Shown in pieces: positions 11,904 through 23,944 of a stretch of 64,000 nt of DNA (the first letter of the stretch is position 1; each line of letters starts with the position of its first letter). Location of the stretch: positions 3,911,285 to 3,975,284 of the forward strand of contig CM046870.1 in the NCBI GenBank assembly GCA_025617745.1. Direction: 5' to 3'. Under the pieces are notes generated by a model. It was not told the DNA's origin and did not search any database. It saw only the letters and a list, made by a program, of their open reading frames with translations. This DNA is from Heliocidaris erythrogramma (taxonomy: Eukaryota > Echinodermata > Echinoidea > Camarodonta > Echinometridae). The position numbers and the translations under genes are program-made.

Positions 11904-12564
11904 CTGAAGTCAAATCAAGATTTGAGATATATAAATATATGAATAACGATAAAAACATTATTTCTTGAATACAGATCAATTTGCACAACAGCCAATGCTT
12001 ATAGTAATATACAGTGATATGAACAGCGTGATAAAACAAAAACAGACCTATCAATTGACTTATTCCATTGCATTTATTTTCCTAACCAGTATTGAAAACG
12101 ATACCCTTAAATGCCTTTCCGCCATAAGTGAGGGGTGAAAGAAAAGAAAACGATAAGAGTCTCAGGTGAACAATATTATTATGGAGATCTGCCGGTCCCA
12201 GGGCAACTTCATGCAGGGGCGCGGTCACGCTGCCACCACTCATATACATTATAAATGGGTGTGGCAAACAGGGTGTCCGCGGCCCTGCGCAGAACAACCC
12301 CCAAATCAAAGCAGCACTTCGACAGGGACACGTGCCACACGGCTTATCGGTTTTGTTACCGAGCTACATCACAATCCTTGCATAACAAATTCACATTTTA
12401 GTGCAAATGTTGTCTGGCAGAGCAACAGCCCTGTCTGCTCAGATAAGCCAATCACGTTTCAAACATTATTTTCTTCAGCAGCATACATATGCAACAACCA
12501 ATATTATTCAAATGAACTCTTACGAGTTTGACCTATGAAAATATCACAAAATAGTGATACATAC
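11904..12564. other. No supported gene
   Basis: Mixed-composition sequence, locally GC-richer at 12180-12350. Possible reading frames on both strands overlap here without motif support. Further exons of the candidate membrane-protein gene could lie here but cannot be shown. Confidence 0.35.
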
Positions 12565-12582
12565 TTACACACACACACCCTT

Positions 12583-12615
<33 letters not shown>

Positions 12616-12617
12616 AA
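12565..12617. repeat. CA/TA microsatellite
   Basis: Runs of (CA)n followed by (TA)n. The TA run borders the left end of the Tc1-like transposon, as expected for an element that inserts at TA. Confidence 0.85.
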
Positions 12618-14044
12618 CCCCTCAAAAAAAGTTCTGCAATTCAACTTTGAGCCTTGATATCTTTTTGGCTGCTTTTTAATCATTCTTGATTTTTAGATCA
12701 TTGGGAAGTTCATTTATCCCCCTTCACATCCATGCCCCATTTGTAATGGTTATGTCATCCTTGAATGCAAAGCACCCCTGAATAGAGGGCAAAGTCAAAA
12801 GTGAAAAGTTGCAAATTGAATGGCTATCTTGGCTATTGTTTATTGCATCGACCGGGTAACAGCGTTTGGAGGAGGCAGTGTTATGGTGTGGGGTGGCATA
12901 TCTGCTGAGGGAAAGACACAGCTTACCATCGTTGATGGAAACCTGACAGCAGAGAGATACCGAGACAACATTCTTCGGCCAGAGGTCATCCCATACACGC
13001 GCAATCTTGGACCAAACGCCATCTTCCAAGATGATAACGCCCGCCCACACAGAGCAAGGATCATCACCGAATACCTGCAGGAGGAGGCAGTGACGAGGAT
13101 GGATTGGCCCGCAAACAGCCCTGACTTGAACCTAATCGAGCACCTGTGGGACCAGCTTGGCCGTGCTGTACGCGCCAGAGTGACATATCACACTACACTG
13201 GCTGAGTTGCGACAGATCCTTATCGAAGAGTGGAACCTCATCCCACAGCAACGCATCACCAGGCTGGTGAAACGCTGAACTTCTGATCCTTTGCTATTCC
13301 ACATTTGATGTGCATGTTACTCAATAAAAAGTGCCAAACATTTTGTCATTTGCAAATTTGTGTATTTGTGTTTGTTTTTGTTTCGTTAGAGAGGGGAGAG
13401 AGAGTTAAAGAACATGAGTTCACATCAAGAAAGGGGAATGTGTTTGTTGAAGTGAAAAACAATCCAAGAGAGAAGGAGAGTTTGTGTTGCTTTTGTTTCT
13501 GTAATAGGGTTACATGGCTGAAAATGAGAGAATTTGCTGAGGGGAGACTTTTTCCCCACCGCAGTTGTGTACTGCTAAGGTGGAAACTTGCAATATTCTG
13601 CATGAAACCGAAACACAATATTAATGTTATCACAATCAGTTGCTGATTAAAACACATTCCATCTTAAAACAGAAGAATAATTCCACTTCAAAATCACTGA
13701 AAACAATATTTGTCCACCAAACAAGGGATTACAGCAGAAACATGCACACCTAATACAAAATTAAACAAACCAAAAGGAACAACAACAAATAAACAAAACC
13801 TTTCATTCCAGTTAAGAACTCAGTGTGAACAATAACAATGCATTCTGCAACTTTTCACTTTTGACTTTGCCCTAAATTTAGGTACACTGCACATTCCGTG
13901 ATTACATAATCAATACAATTGTGGTATCATTGTGAAGGTGAATAAACAAGCTTTACAATGATATCAAACTTGATGATGATCATACAGTTAATAGAGAGAT
14001 ATAAATGCTTAAACTTGAATTGCAGAACTTTTTTTTGAGGAGTT
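12618..14044 (+). mobile_element. Internally deleted Tc1/mariner-type transposon
   Basis: The outer ends match as inverted repeats: CCTCAAAAAAAGTTCTGCAA at 12620 and its complement ending at 14040. Inside them, GGGCAAAGTCAAAAGTGAAA at 12788 pairs with the complementary stretch at about 13853-13876. The terminal inverted repeats are therefore about 210 bp long with a diverged middle. TA-rich sequence flanks both sides. The transposase lacks its N-terminal half. About 550 bp of non-coding sequence lies between the transposase stop and the right inverted repeat. Confidence 0.85.
12820..13278 (+). pseudogene. Tc1-like transposase, C-terminal catalytic part
   Basis: The frame retains GGGSVMVWGGISAEGKTQL, then FQDDNARPHRA with the second catalytic Asp (residue 72) and WPANSPDLNLIEHLWD with the Glu (residue 107). 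The 34 residues between them define the DD34E Tc1 class. The helix-turn-helix DNA-binding half and the first catalytic Asp are missing: homology begins abruptly at about residue 12, right after left-TIR sequence. It ends at a natural stop (QQRITRLVKR). Intact Tc1 transposases cut and paste the element into TA sites; this one cannot bind or cut alone. Confidence 0.9.
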
Positions 14045-14047
14045 TAT

Positions 14048-14248
14048 ATATATAAAGTAAATTAAAAGTTCACTCAGAGACAAATAAGACACAGCGGTAA
14101 AAAGGTTTCCACAAGCGCTTTCGTTTATTTCTTCAGGTTATATTCTTCAGGTTATTCCACCTGAAGAAATAAACGAAAGCGCTGGTGGAAACCTTTTTAC
14201 TGCTGTGTCTAATTTGTCTCTGAGTGAACTTTTCATTTACTTTATATA
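14048..14248. mobile_element. Foldback MITE, about 88-bp arms
   Basis: The sequence from about 14050 to 14137 is repeated almost perfectly in inverse orientation at 14160-14246, with a short spacer between. Arm words include AAAAGTTCACTCAGAGACAA and GGTTTCCAC...GCGCTTTCGTTTATTT. The left arm starts at the TA end of the Tc1-like element. It could form a long hairpin. No coding capacity. Confidence 0.85.
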
Positions 14249-14320
14249 ATGTGTGTGTGTGCATGTGTGCGTGTATGTTTTCGTGTGTGTGGGTGTGTTT
14301 GAATGATACTGAACTCCAGA
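14249..14320. repeat. GT/GTGT microsatellite
   Basis: Degenerate (TG)n run (gtgtgtgtgtgcatgtgtgcgtg) following the foldback arm. Confidence 0.85.
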
Positions 14321-14344
14321 GCATTCAATATTTGTATAATGTTT

Positions 14345-14790
14345 TTTGTTAAGCGTCATCACGTTTGGAACTCACATTTAACTGCCGCTATTTCATGGAA
14401 TAATCTTGAAGACATGTCCAATTAATTGCAGTGTACTAAACAATATATGTGTAATTATATTGCACACGTAACTATACTAATATTCAACCTTAATCATAAA
14501 ATCCAAGACGGAAATCATCATTATAATGATTTTTATAAATGAATTAACCAGCACAGCACAATTTTACCCATGTCATCACGTTTTGAATTCATATAAAACT
14601 GCCATAAACTTTGATTGAATCTTAAAACTTGCCATGTGGTCCAATTAAATGCAGTTTAATGAATGATATACACGTAACTATATTGTACGTGTGACAATAC
14701 TAGTATTCAACCTTAAACATAAAGCACGAAACGGAAAACATCATTAAAATGATTTTATAAATGAACAGCGGACAATATGGAACCCCTGTC
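14345..14790. repeat. Diverged tandem duplication, about 220 bp
   Basis: GTCATCACGTTTGGAACTCA at about 14355 and GTCATCACGTTTTGAATTCA at about 14572 begin two units. Both continue with aactgcc, atgtccaatta, cacgtaacta, tattcaacctta and attataaatgaa words in the same order. No gene is visible. Confidence 0.7.
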
Positions 14791-15389
14791 TCATTTGATT
14801 CCGGATAATAAATTATATAAAAATTGCTTTCAAAACCTTATAAATTAGTCATACATTTTCTCGATCAGTCGCAATGCGACCTTGTAAATCAATATTATTA
14901 AAGATGAGTTGAATTCCGGTCATGCGATCACATTGCGAAATAAACTGTCTGGAAGCAATTGGGAAAGGCTGGTTATGTATTACATAAGAATTGGAGTATA
15001 CTGTGAATCTCCTTAAAAAGCACATGCACTGCACACAAAAATGGGTATAATAGGAGACTGCATACACATGTGCCATAAATGTACCGCCCGAACTCTTCAG
15101 CTTTTTCTCAACATATTTTAAATATGATGGCATTTAAAGAGCAATCCCTTTCAGGGGTAATTTCTACTATGATGTTCTTCCAAACTTACAAAATAGGAAT
15201 GAGAAAGATTGCTGGAAGCTTGCCAGTAAGCGAACCAAAATTTGTATAGGGGAACAGAGTTATGTTTTTTTTTTTTGGTGAAACCATAACTGGTCTTCTT
15301 CATTAAAATACAATTCATGATACAAACATAATATATTTCATAAATTATTCAACATGCTGTTCCATTTTGTCAGTCTCATATAAACATCT
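14791..15389. other. No gene seen; left flank of the satellite
   Basis: Unique-looking AT-rich sequence. A minus-strand frame at 15133-14849 has no recognisable motif. The satellite begins near 15390. Confidence 0.4.
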
Positions 15390-15392
15390 TTT

Positions 15393-15735
15393 TAGATTGA
15401 CGTCAGTCAATCTTCTATTCTTGTTCATTTGCTTGACGTAATTAGATTGACGTAAAGTCAATCTTCTGTTCTCGTTCGCGTTCTGCATTCTTATTAGATT
15501 GACGTAAGTCAATCTTCTATTCTTGTTCGTGTTTTGCATTCTTATTGCATTGACGTCATGACGTCAATGCTCTGTTATTGTTCGTGTTCTGCATTCTTAT
15601 TCTTCTTTAGATTGACGTAAGTCAATCTCCTATTCTTGTTCACATTCTGCATTCTTATTAGATTGACGTAAAGTCAATCTTCTGTTCTTGTTCGCGTTCT
15701 GCATTCTTATTCTTCTTCTTTTTCTTCTTCTTCTT
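15393..15735. repeat. 51-57-bp hairpin sub-repeat at array start
   Basis: Six to seven short monomers of the form AGATTGACGTAAGTCAATCT + tctattcttgttcg(c/t)gttctgcattctta. The AGATTGAC...GTCAATCT arms can fold around a 4-5 base loop. The 24-base perfect palindrome lies inside at 15547-15570. The same monomers recur at 17374-17560 and singly at about 20737 and 26982. Confidence 0.88.
15547..15570. repeat. 24-base perfect palindrome with two TGACGTCA sites
   Basis: GCATTGACGTCA followed by its exact complement. It contains two TGACGTCA octamers overlapping by two bases at the centre. TGACGTCA is the full CRE, the CREB/ATF binding consensus. Identical copies are at 17529-17552 and 30833-30856. 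Any regulatory role is inference. Confidence 0.8.
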
Positions 15736-16294
15736 CTTAGACCTCAGACCCCATTCGTTTTGCACAGGGTGTTTGTGAGCTCTGTCTAGGTTCTTTTCCC
15801 TTGTCCATTTCATTTCAAATTTCGTATGCATGTTCCTTGGCATCCCTTCTAACTTACTGAGGTTTTCTTTTTCCGAATTCACTCATGCATGACCGTCCAG
15901 GCGCCATTTTGTCCGTTTTGGGGTCATTTTCATGCCTTTTGTTCTCTTGGCCTATCTCAGCTATCCTACATCCTACAGACTTCTAACAAATTCCTGTAGA
16001 TAGTCCAAGAGTTGCTATTTACATTCTTTTTTTAAAGTGAATACCAAAGATGCCATCTTCACACTGTAAACTTAAGTCCGAAATCCGCCATGTTGAAAAA
16101 CGCTAAATTTCTTGAAATTTTCCCTCCCGAATATTAAAAATTCCTATAACTTTGTCATATTAATTGATTTTTGTCCCAATCTTTTACCATGTGTTGGTCT
16201 TGCCATTGCACACATTTCCGCCATATTTCATGCATTTCTGATTAAGCATTATATAAACAGCGCCCTCTAAAGTTTTCAAAACGGCTCCCTTCAT

Positions 16295-16537
16295 GTGGCC
16301 GTATCTCCGTCATGCCTGGGTAAACCCGTACCCTTTTTTGGATTTAGATACCTCAAGATATACCCTTTTCAGCCAAATAAAAAAATATATACCTCATCGC
16401 TGACCGACTTTGAGAAAATTGCACGTGAAAATCACAATATTTGCATAAATGCCGAAATAAAGACAAATTGCTCTAATTTTGTGAAGGTTCAACGTACGTC
16501 TTTGAAATTTGGTGGGTATGTGTATTTATGTATTTGA
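16295..16537 (+). other. 80-codon conserved frame (representative copy)
   Basis: Representative of a frame open in units 1, 2, 3, 4, 6, 7 and 12 and broken in units 5, 8, 9, 10 and 11. It opens with GTG. The nearest in-frame upstream stop, a TAA about 30 bases before, leaves no in-frame ATG, so ordinary eukaryotic translation is unlikely. The product has aromatic-rich FFGFRYFKIYPFQPNKKIY near the start and SLKFGGYVY near the end, with no known domain. The overlapping ATG frame is only 36 codons. The broken copies suggest little or no protein-level constraint; similarity between copies is explained by tandem amplification. Confidence 0.45.
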
Positions 16538-17528
16538 CAACTGTTAACCAAATTTGGTTGAAATCGATGACGTCATCGCGAAGATATTACGTAATAACCT
16601 TAATTTACTATGCATTACATAATATTGCATAATATGCTTATTTTAAATGGCGCGCTAGTCGCAGTTGGCTCACAATGACCGCAATGAAATTCCCTCGTCA
16701 GGGATGCAAAAAAAGATATATGGTTTCACAGAATATTTTGAGTAAATCGCGATTGAAGTCAGGTCATTATACGGATCCTGCACATGTATTACATGTATTG
16801 TCTATGGGGCAAATCGGTTTCCCGCATTTGGCCCCCTGAACGATTTTCATTTTTCTTGAAATTTTGGAGGTACATGCTTCGAGGCAAAATGAAAAGACTC
16901 TCGAAGCCAGATTTTTAATATCTATCAAGCGCTTTGTTTTAATCGCAATTTTATATCCTGCATAGATGCCACTATGGAAGAAACTATGGTGGGCTGAAAG
17001 GGCCAGATTTCCATTGGGGCCAGATTTCCATTGTGGCCAATATGTTTTGCATGCAGAGCTTGTGATCGCTGTCTAGGTCCTTTCCCCTTGTCCATTTCGT
17101 TTCGAATTTCGTATGCATGTTCCTTGGTATGCCATGTCATGCACTGAACTCTTCATTTTCCAAAATCCCTCATGCATGACCGTCAAGGCGCCATTTTGTC
17201 CGTTTTTCGTTCCTTTCGTTCGTCTTGCCTATCTCCACTATTCTAGATGCTACAGACTTCAAACAAATTGCTATAGATAGTTCAAGAGATGCTTTTTATT
17301 TTACTGTTCAATGACATGTAAAATACAGACGTCAATCTATGCACATCGTTCTGATACGATTGCAGTTCTAGTTAGATTGACGTAAGTCAATCTTCTATTC
17401 TCGTTCGCGTTCTGCATTCTTATTAGATTGACGTAAAGTCAATCTTCTATTCTCGTTCGCGTTCTGCATTCTTATTAGATTGACGTAAAGTCAATCTTCT
17501 ATTCTTGTTCGTGTTTTGCATTCTTATT

Positions 17529-17552
17529 GCATTGACGTCATGACGTCAATGC
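17529..17552. repeat. 24-base double-CRE palindrome, copy 2
   Basis: Identical to 15547-15570, at the junction between units 1 and 2. Confidence 0.8.
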
Positions 17553-17618
17553 TCTGTTATTGTTCGTGTTCTGCATTCTTATTCTTCTTCTTCTTCTTTT
17601 TCTTCTTCTTCTTCTTAG

Positions 17619-19119
17619 ACCTCAGACCCCATTCGTTTTGCACAGGGTGTTTGTGAGCTCTGTCTAGGTCCTTTCCCCTTGTCCATTTCATTTCAAATTT
17701 CGTATGCATGTTCCTTGGCATCCCTTCTAACTTACTGAGGTCTTCGTTTTCCGAATTCACTCATGCATGACCGTCCAGGCGCCATTTTGTCCGTTTTGGG
17801 GGCATTTTCATGCCTTTTGTTCTCCTTGCCTATCTCAGCTATCCTACATCCTACAGACTTCTAACAAATTCCTGTAGTTAGTCCAAGAGTTGCTTTTTAC
17901 ATTCTAATAAAAAAATTAATACAAAAAATGCCATCTTCACACTGTAAATTTAAGTCCGAAATCCGCCATATTGAAAAATGCGAAATTTCTTGAAATTTTC
18001 ACTCCCAAATATTAAAAATTCCTATAACTTTGTCATATGAATTGATTTTTGTCCCAAACTTTTACCATGTCTTGGTCTTGTCTTTGCACACATGTCTGCC
18101 AAATTACATGCATTTCTGATTACGCATTATATAAACAGCGCCCTCTAAAGTTTTCAAAATGGCTCTCTTCATGTGGCCGTATCTCCGTCATGCCTCGGTA
18201 AACCCGTACCCTTTTTTGGATTTAGATACTTCAAGATATACCCTTTTCAGCCAAATAAAAAAATATATACCTCATCACTGACCGACTTTGAGAAAATTGC
18301 ACTTGAAAATCACAATATTTGCATAAATGCCGGAATAAAGACAACTTGCTCTAATTTTGTGAACGTTCAACGTACGTCTTTGAAATTTGGTGGGTATGTG
18401 TATTTCTGTATTTGACAACTGTTAACCAAATTTGGTTGAAATCGATGACGTCATCGCGAAGATATTACGTAAAAACCTTAATTTACTATGCATGACATAA
18501 TATTGCATAATATGCTTATTTTAAATGGCGCGCTAGTCGCAGTAGGCTCACAATGACCGCAGTAAAATTCCCTCATCAGGGATGCAAAAAAAGATATATG
18601 GTCTCACAGAATATTTTGAGTAAATCGCGATTGAAGTCGGGTCATTATACGGATCCTGCACATGTATTACACGTATTGTCTATGGGGCAAATCGGTTTCC
18701 CGCAATTGGCCCCCTGAACGATATTTATTTTTCTTGAAATTTTGCAGGTACATGCTTCGAGGCAAAATGAAGAAACTCTCGAAGCCGGATTTTCAAAATC
18801 TATCAAGCGCTTCGTTTTAAACGCTATTTTATACCCTATATGGATGTAGTGACAGGTACTTAACAGAGTTTGCAAATACAGACTAGCACGTAGACCCAGA
18901 TATAGAATGACCTTCCACCCATGAGTCCATGACTCATGCCAGCTCAGTTCTACTTGTCTATCTCCACTAGTCTAGATGCTACAGACTTCAAACAAATTGC
19001 TATACGTAGCTTAAGAGATGCTCTTTATTTTACCGTTCAAGGAAATACAAAATACAGACGTCAATGCATGCACATCGTTCTGATACGATTGCAGTTCTAG
19101 TTCTTCTTTTTCTTCTTAG
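17619..19119. repeat. Satellite unit 2 (short)
   Basis: 80-codon frame open at 18173-18415. The tail is the short form, with ACAGGTACTTAACAGAGT near 18850 and TGAGTCCATGACTCATGCC near 18925. Confidence 0.85.
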
Positions 19120-20806
19120 ACCTCAGACCCCATTTGTTTTGCACAGGGTGTTTGTGAGCTCTGTCTAGGTCCTTTCCCCCTTGTCCATTTCATTTCAAAT
19201 TTCGTATGCATGTTCCTTGGCATGTCTAGTTGTGCATTGAGGTCTTCGTTTTCCGAAATCACTCATGCATGACCGTCCAGGCGCCATTTTGTCCGTTTTG
19301 GGGTCATTTTCATGCCTTTTGTTCTCTTGGCCTATCTCAGCTATCCTACATCCTACAGACTTCTAACAAATTCCTGTAGATAGTCCAAGAGTTGCTATTT
19401 ACATTCTTTTTTTAAAGTGAATACCAAAAATGCCATCTTCACACTTTAAATTTAAGTCCGAAATCGGCCAAATTGAAAAACGCTAAATTTCTTGAAATTT
19501 TCAATCCCCAATATTAAAAATTCCTATAACTTTGTCATATCAATTGATTTCTGTCTCAAACTTTTACCATGTCTTGGTCTTGGCGTTGCACACATTTCTG
19601 TCAGATTTCATGCATTTCCAATTACGCATTATATAAACAGCGCCCTCTAAAGTTTTCAAAACGGCTCTCTTCATGTGGCCGTATCTCCGTCATGCCTGGG
19701 TGAACCCGTACCCTTTTTTGGATTTAGATACTTCAAGATATACCCTTTTCAGCCAAATAAAAAAATATATACCTCATCACTGACCGACTTTGAGAAAATT
19801 GCACTTGAAAATGACAATATTTGCATAAATGCCGAAATAAAGACAACTTGCTCTAATTTTGTGAACATTCATCGTACGTCTTTGAAATTTGGTGGGTATG
19901 TGTATTTTTGTATTTGACAACTGTTAACAAAATTTGGTTGAAATCGATGACGTCATCACGAAGATATTACGCAAAAACCTTAATTTACTATGCATTACAT
20001 AATATTGCATAATATGCTTATTTTAAATGGCGCGCTAGTCGCAGTAGGCTCACAATGACCGCAATAAAATTCCCTCGTCAGGGATGCAAAAAAGATATAT
20101 GGTCTCGCAGAATATTTTGAGTAAATCGCGATTGAAATCGGGTCATTATACGGATCCTGCACATGTATTACACGTATTGTCTATGGGGCAAATCGGTTTC
20201 CCGCATTTGGCCCCCTGAACGATTGATATTTTTCTTGAAATTTTGCAGGTACATGCTTCGAGGCAAAATGAAGAGACTCTCGAAGCCAGATTTTTAATAT
20301 CTATCAAGCGCTTTGTTTTAATCGCAATTTTATATCCTGCATAGATGCCACTACCAAGGAACTATGGCATGCCATCCGGGCCAGATTTCCATTGTGGCCA
20401 ATTTGTTTTGCATGCAGTGCTTGTGATCACTGTCTAGGTCCTTTCCCCTTGTCCATTTCGATTCAAATTTCGTATGCATGTTCCTTGGCATGCCATGTAA
20501 TGCACTGAACTCTTCATTTTCCGAAATCACTCATGCATGACCGTCCAGGCGCCATTTTGTCTGTGTTTCGTACCTTTTGTTCGATTTTGCCTATCTCCAC
20601 TATTCTAGATGCTACAGACTTCAAACAAATTGCTATAGATAGTTTAAGAGATGCTTTTTATTTTACTGTTCAAGGACATGCAAAATACAGACGTCAATCT
20701 ATGCACATCGTTCTGATACGATTGCAGTTCTAGTTAGATTGACGTAAGTCAATCTTCTGTTCTTGTTCACATTCTGCATTCTTATTCTTCTTCTTTTTCT
20801 TCTTAG
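19120..20806. repeat. Satellite unit 3 (long)
   Basis: Frame open at 19675-19917. The palindrome is altered here: CGATGACGTCATCACG at about 19945 instead of ...TCGCG. A single AGATTGAC hairpin monomer sits at about 20737, before unit 4. Confidence 0.85.
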
Positions 20807-22445
20807 ACCTCAGACCCTATTTGTTTTGCACAGGGTGTTTGTGAGCTCTGTCTAGGTCCTTTCCCCTTGTCCATTTCATTTCAAATTTCGTATGCATGTT
20901 CCTTGGCATCCCTTCTAGGTCACTGAACTCTTCATTTTCCGAAATCATTCATGCGTGACCGTCCAGGCGCCATTTTGTCCGTTTTGGGGCCATTTTCATG
21001 CCTTTTGTTCTCCTTGCCTATCTCGGCTATCCTAAATCCTACAGACTTCTAACAAATTCCTGTAGATAGTCCAAGAGTTGCTATTTACATTCTTTTTTTA
21101 AAGTGAATACCAAAAATGCCATCTTCACACTGTAAATTTAAGTCCGAAATCCGCCATGTTGAAAAACGCTAAATTTCTTGAAATTTTCCCTCCCGAATAT
21201 TAAAAATTCCTATAACTTTGTCATATCAATTGATTTTTGTCCCAAACTTTTACCATGTGTCGGTCTTGCCATTGCACACATTTCCGCCATATTTCATGCA
21301 TTTCTGATTAGGCATTATATAAACAGCGCCCTCTAAAGTTTTCAAAACGGCTCCCTTCATGTGGCCGTATCTCCGTTATGCCTGGGTAAACCCGTACCCT
21401 TTTTTGGATTTAGATACTTCAAGATATACCCTTTTCAGCCAAATAAAAAAATATATACCTCATCGCTGACCAACTTTGAGAAAATTGCACTTGAAAATCA
21501 CAATATTTGCATAAATGCCGAAATAAAGACAAATTGCTCTAATTTTATGAAGGTTCAACTTACGTCTTTGAAATTTGGTGGGTATGTGTATTTATGTATT
21601 TGACAACTGTTAACCAAATTTGGTTGAAATCGATGACGTCATCGCGAAGATATTACGTAATAACCTTAATTTACTATGCATTACATAATATTGCATAATA
21701 TGCTTATTTTAAATGGCGCGCTAGTCGCAGTTGGCTCACAATGACCGCAATGAAATTCCCTCGTCAGGGATGCAAAAAAAGATACATGGTTTCACAGAAT
21801 ATTTTGAGTAAATCGCGATTGAAGTCAGGTCATTATACGGATCCTGCACATGTATTACATGTATTGTCTATGGGGCAAATCGGTTTCCCGCATTTGGCCC
21901 CCTGAACGATTTTCATTTTTCTTGAAATTTGGCAGGTACATGCTTCGAGGCAAAATGAAGAGACTCTCGAAGCCGGATTTTCAATATCTATCAAGCGCTT
22001 TGTTTTAATCGCAATTTTATATCCTGCATAGATGCACTATGGATGAAACTATGGTGGGGTGAAAGGGCCAGATTTCCATTGTGGCCAATATGTTTTGCAT
22101 GCAGAGCTTGTCATCGCTGTCTAGGTCCTTTCCCCTTGTCCATTTCGTTTCGAATTTCGTACGCATGTTCCTTGGTATGCCATGTCATGCACTGAACTCT
22201 TCATTTTCCAAAATCCCTCATGCATGACCGTAAAGGCGCCATTTTGTCCACTTTTCGTTCCTTTCGTTCGTCTTGCCTATCTCCACTATTCTAGATGCTA
22301 CAGACTTCAAACAAATTGCTATAGGTAGCTTAAGATATGCTCTTTTTTTACGTTCAAGGACATGCAAAATACAGACGTCAATCTATGCACATCGTTCTGA
22401 TACGATTGCAGTTCTAGTTCTTCTTCTTTTTATTTTTCTTCTTAG
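20807..22445. repeat. Satellite unit 4 (long)
   Basis: Frame open at 21361-21603. The second block A at 22120-22340 resembles that of unit 1 (gtccttttcgttcctttcgttcg form), so units 1 and 4 share a tail subtype. Confidence 0.85.
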
Positions 22446-23944
22446 ACCTCAGACCCCATTTGTTTTGCACAGGGTGTTTGTGAGCTCTGTCTAGGTCCTT
22501 TCCCCTTGTCCATTTTATTTCAAATTTCGTATGCATGTTCCTTGGCATCCCTTCTAGGTCACTGAACTCTTCGTTTTCCGAAATCATTCATGCATGACCG
22601 TCCAGGCGCCATTTTGTCCGTTTTGGGGCCATTTTCATGCCTTTTGTTCTCCTTGCCTATCTCAGCTATCCTACATCCTACAGACTTCTAACAAATTCCT
22701 GTTAGATAGTCCAAGAGTTGCTTTTTACATTCTAATAAAAAAATTAATATGAAAAACGCCATCTTCACACTGTAAATTTAAGTCCGAAATCCGCCATATT
22801 GAAAAATGCGAAATTTCTTGATATTTTCACTCCTGAATATTATAAATTCCTATAACTTTGTCATATGAATGGATTTTTGTCCCAAACTTTTACCATGTCT
22901 TGGTCTTGCCGTTGCACACATGTCTGCCAAATTACATGCATTTCTGACTACGCATTATATAAACAGCGCCCTCTAAAGTTTTCAAAATGGCTCTCTTCAT
23001 GTGGCCGTATCTCCGTCATGCCTGGGTAAACCCGTACCCTTTTTTGGATTTAGATACTTCAAGATATACCCTTTTCAGCCAAATAAAAAAATATATACCT
23101 CATCACTGACCGACTTTGAGAAAATGCACTTGAAAATCACAATATTTGCATAAATGCCGAAATAAAGACAACTTGCTCTAATTTTGTGAACATTCAACGT
23201 ACGTCTTTGAAATTTGGTGGGTATGTGTATTTGTGTATTTGACAACTGTTAACCAAATTTGGTTGAAATCGATGACGTCATCGCGAAGATATTACGTAAA
23301 AACCTTAATTTACTATGCATTACGTAATATTGCATAATATGCTTATTTTAAATGGCGCGCTAGTCGCAGTCGGCTCACAATGACTGCAATGAAATTCCCT
23401 CGTCAGGGATGCAAAAAAAGATATATGGTCTCACAGAATTATTTTGAGTAAATCGCGATTGAAATCAGGTCATTATACGGATCCTGCACATGTATTACAC
23501 GTATTGTCTATGGGGAAAATCGGTTTCCCAACTTTGACCCCCTGAACGATCTTTATTTTTCTTGAAATTTGGCAGGTAAATGCTTCGAGGCAAATGAAGA
23601 AACTCTCGAAGCCGGATTTTCAAAATCTATCAAGCGCTTCGTTTAACGCTATTTTATAAGCTATATGGATGTAGTGACAGGTACTTAACAGAGTCTGCAA
23701 ATACAGACTAGCACGTAGACCCCAAATTTAGAATGACCTTAAACCATGAGTCCATGACTCATGCCAGCTCAGTTCTATTGTCTATCTCCACTATTCTAGA
23801 TGCTACAGACTTAAACAAATTGCTATAGGTAGCTTAAGAGATGCTCTTTATTTTACTGTTCAAGGAAATACAAAATACAGACGTCAATGCATGCACATCG
23901 TTCTGATACGATTGCAGTTCTAGTTTTCTTCTTCTTCTTCTTAG
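22446..23944. repeat. Satellite unit 5 (short)
   Basis: The frame starting at 23001 is broken by loss of one T (gagaaaatgcac instead of gagaaaattgcac, about 23122). Short-form tail at about 23676-23780. Confidence 0.85.

Larger units (their letters stand above)
15739..17618. repeat. Satellite unit 1 (long)
   Basis: 80-codon frame open at 16295-16537. The tail has a second, diverged block A at about 17070-17290, then a run of AGATTGAC hairpin monomers (17374-17520) and the 24-base palindrome (17529-17552) before unit 2. Those sub-repeats account for its extra length, about 1880 bp. Confidence 0.85.

Noticed and set aside
12166-12531. Plus-strand 121-codon frame
   Set aside because: Overlaps an open minus-strand frame, composition is not clearly coding, no domain recognised.
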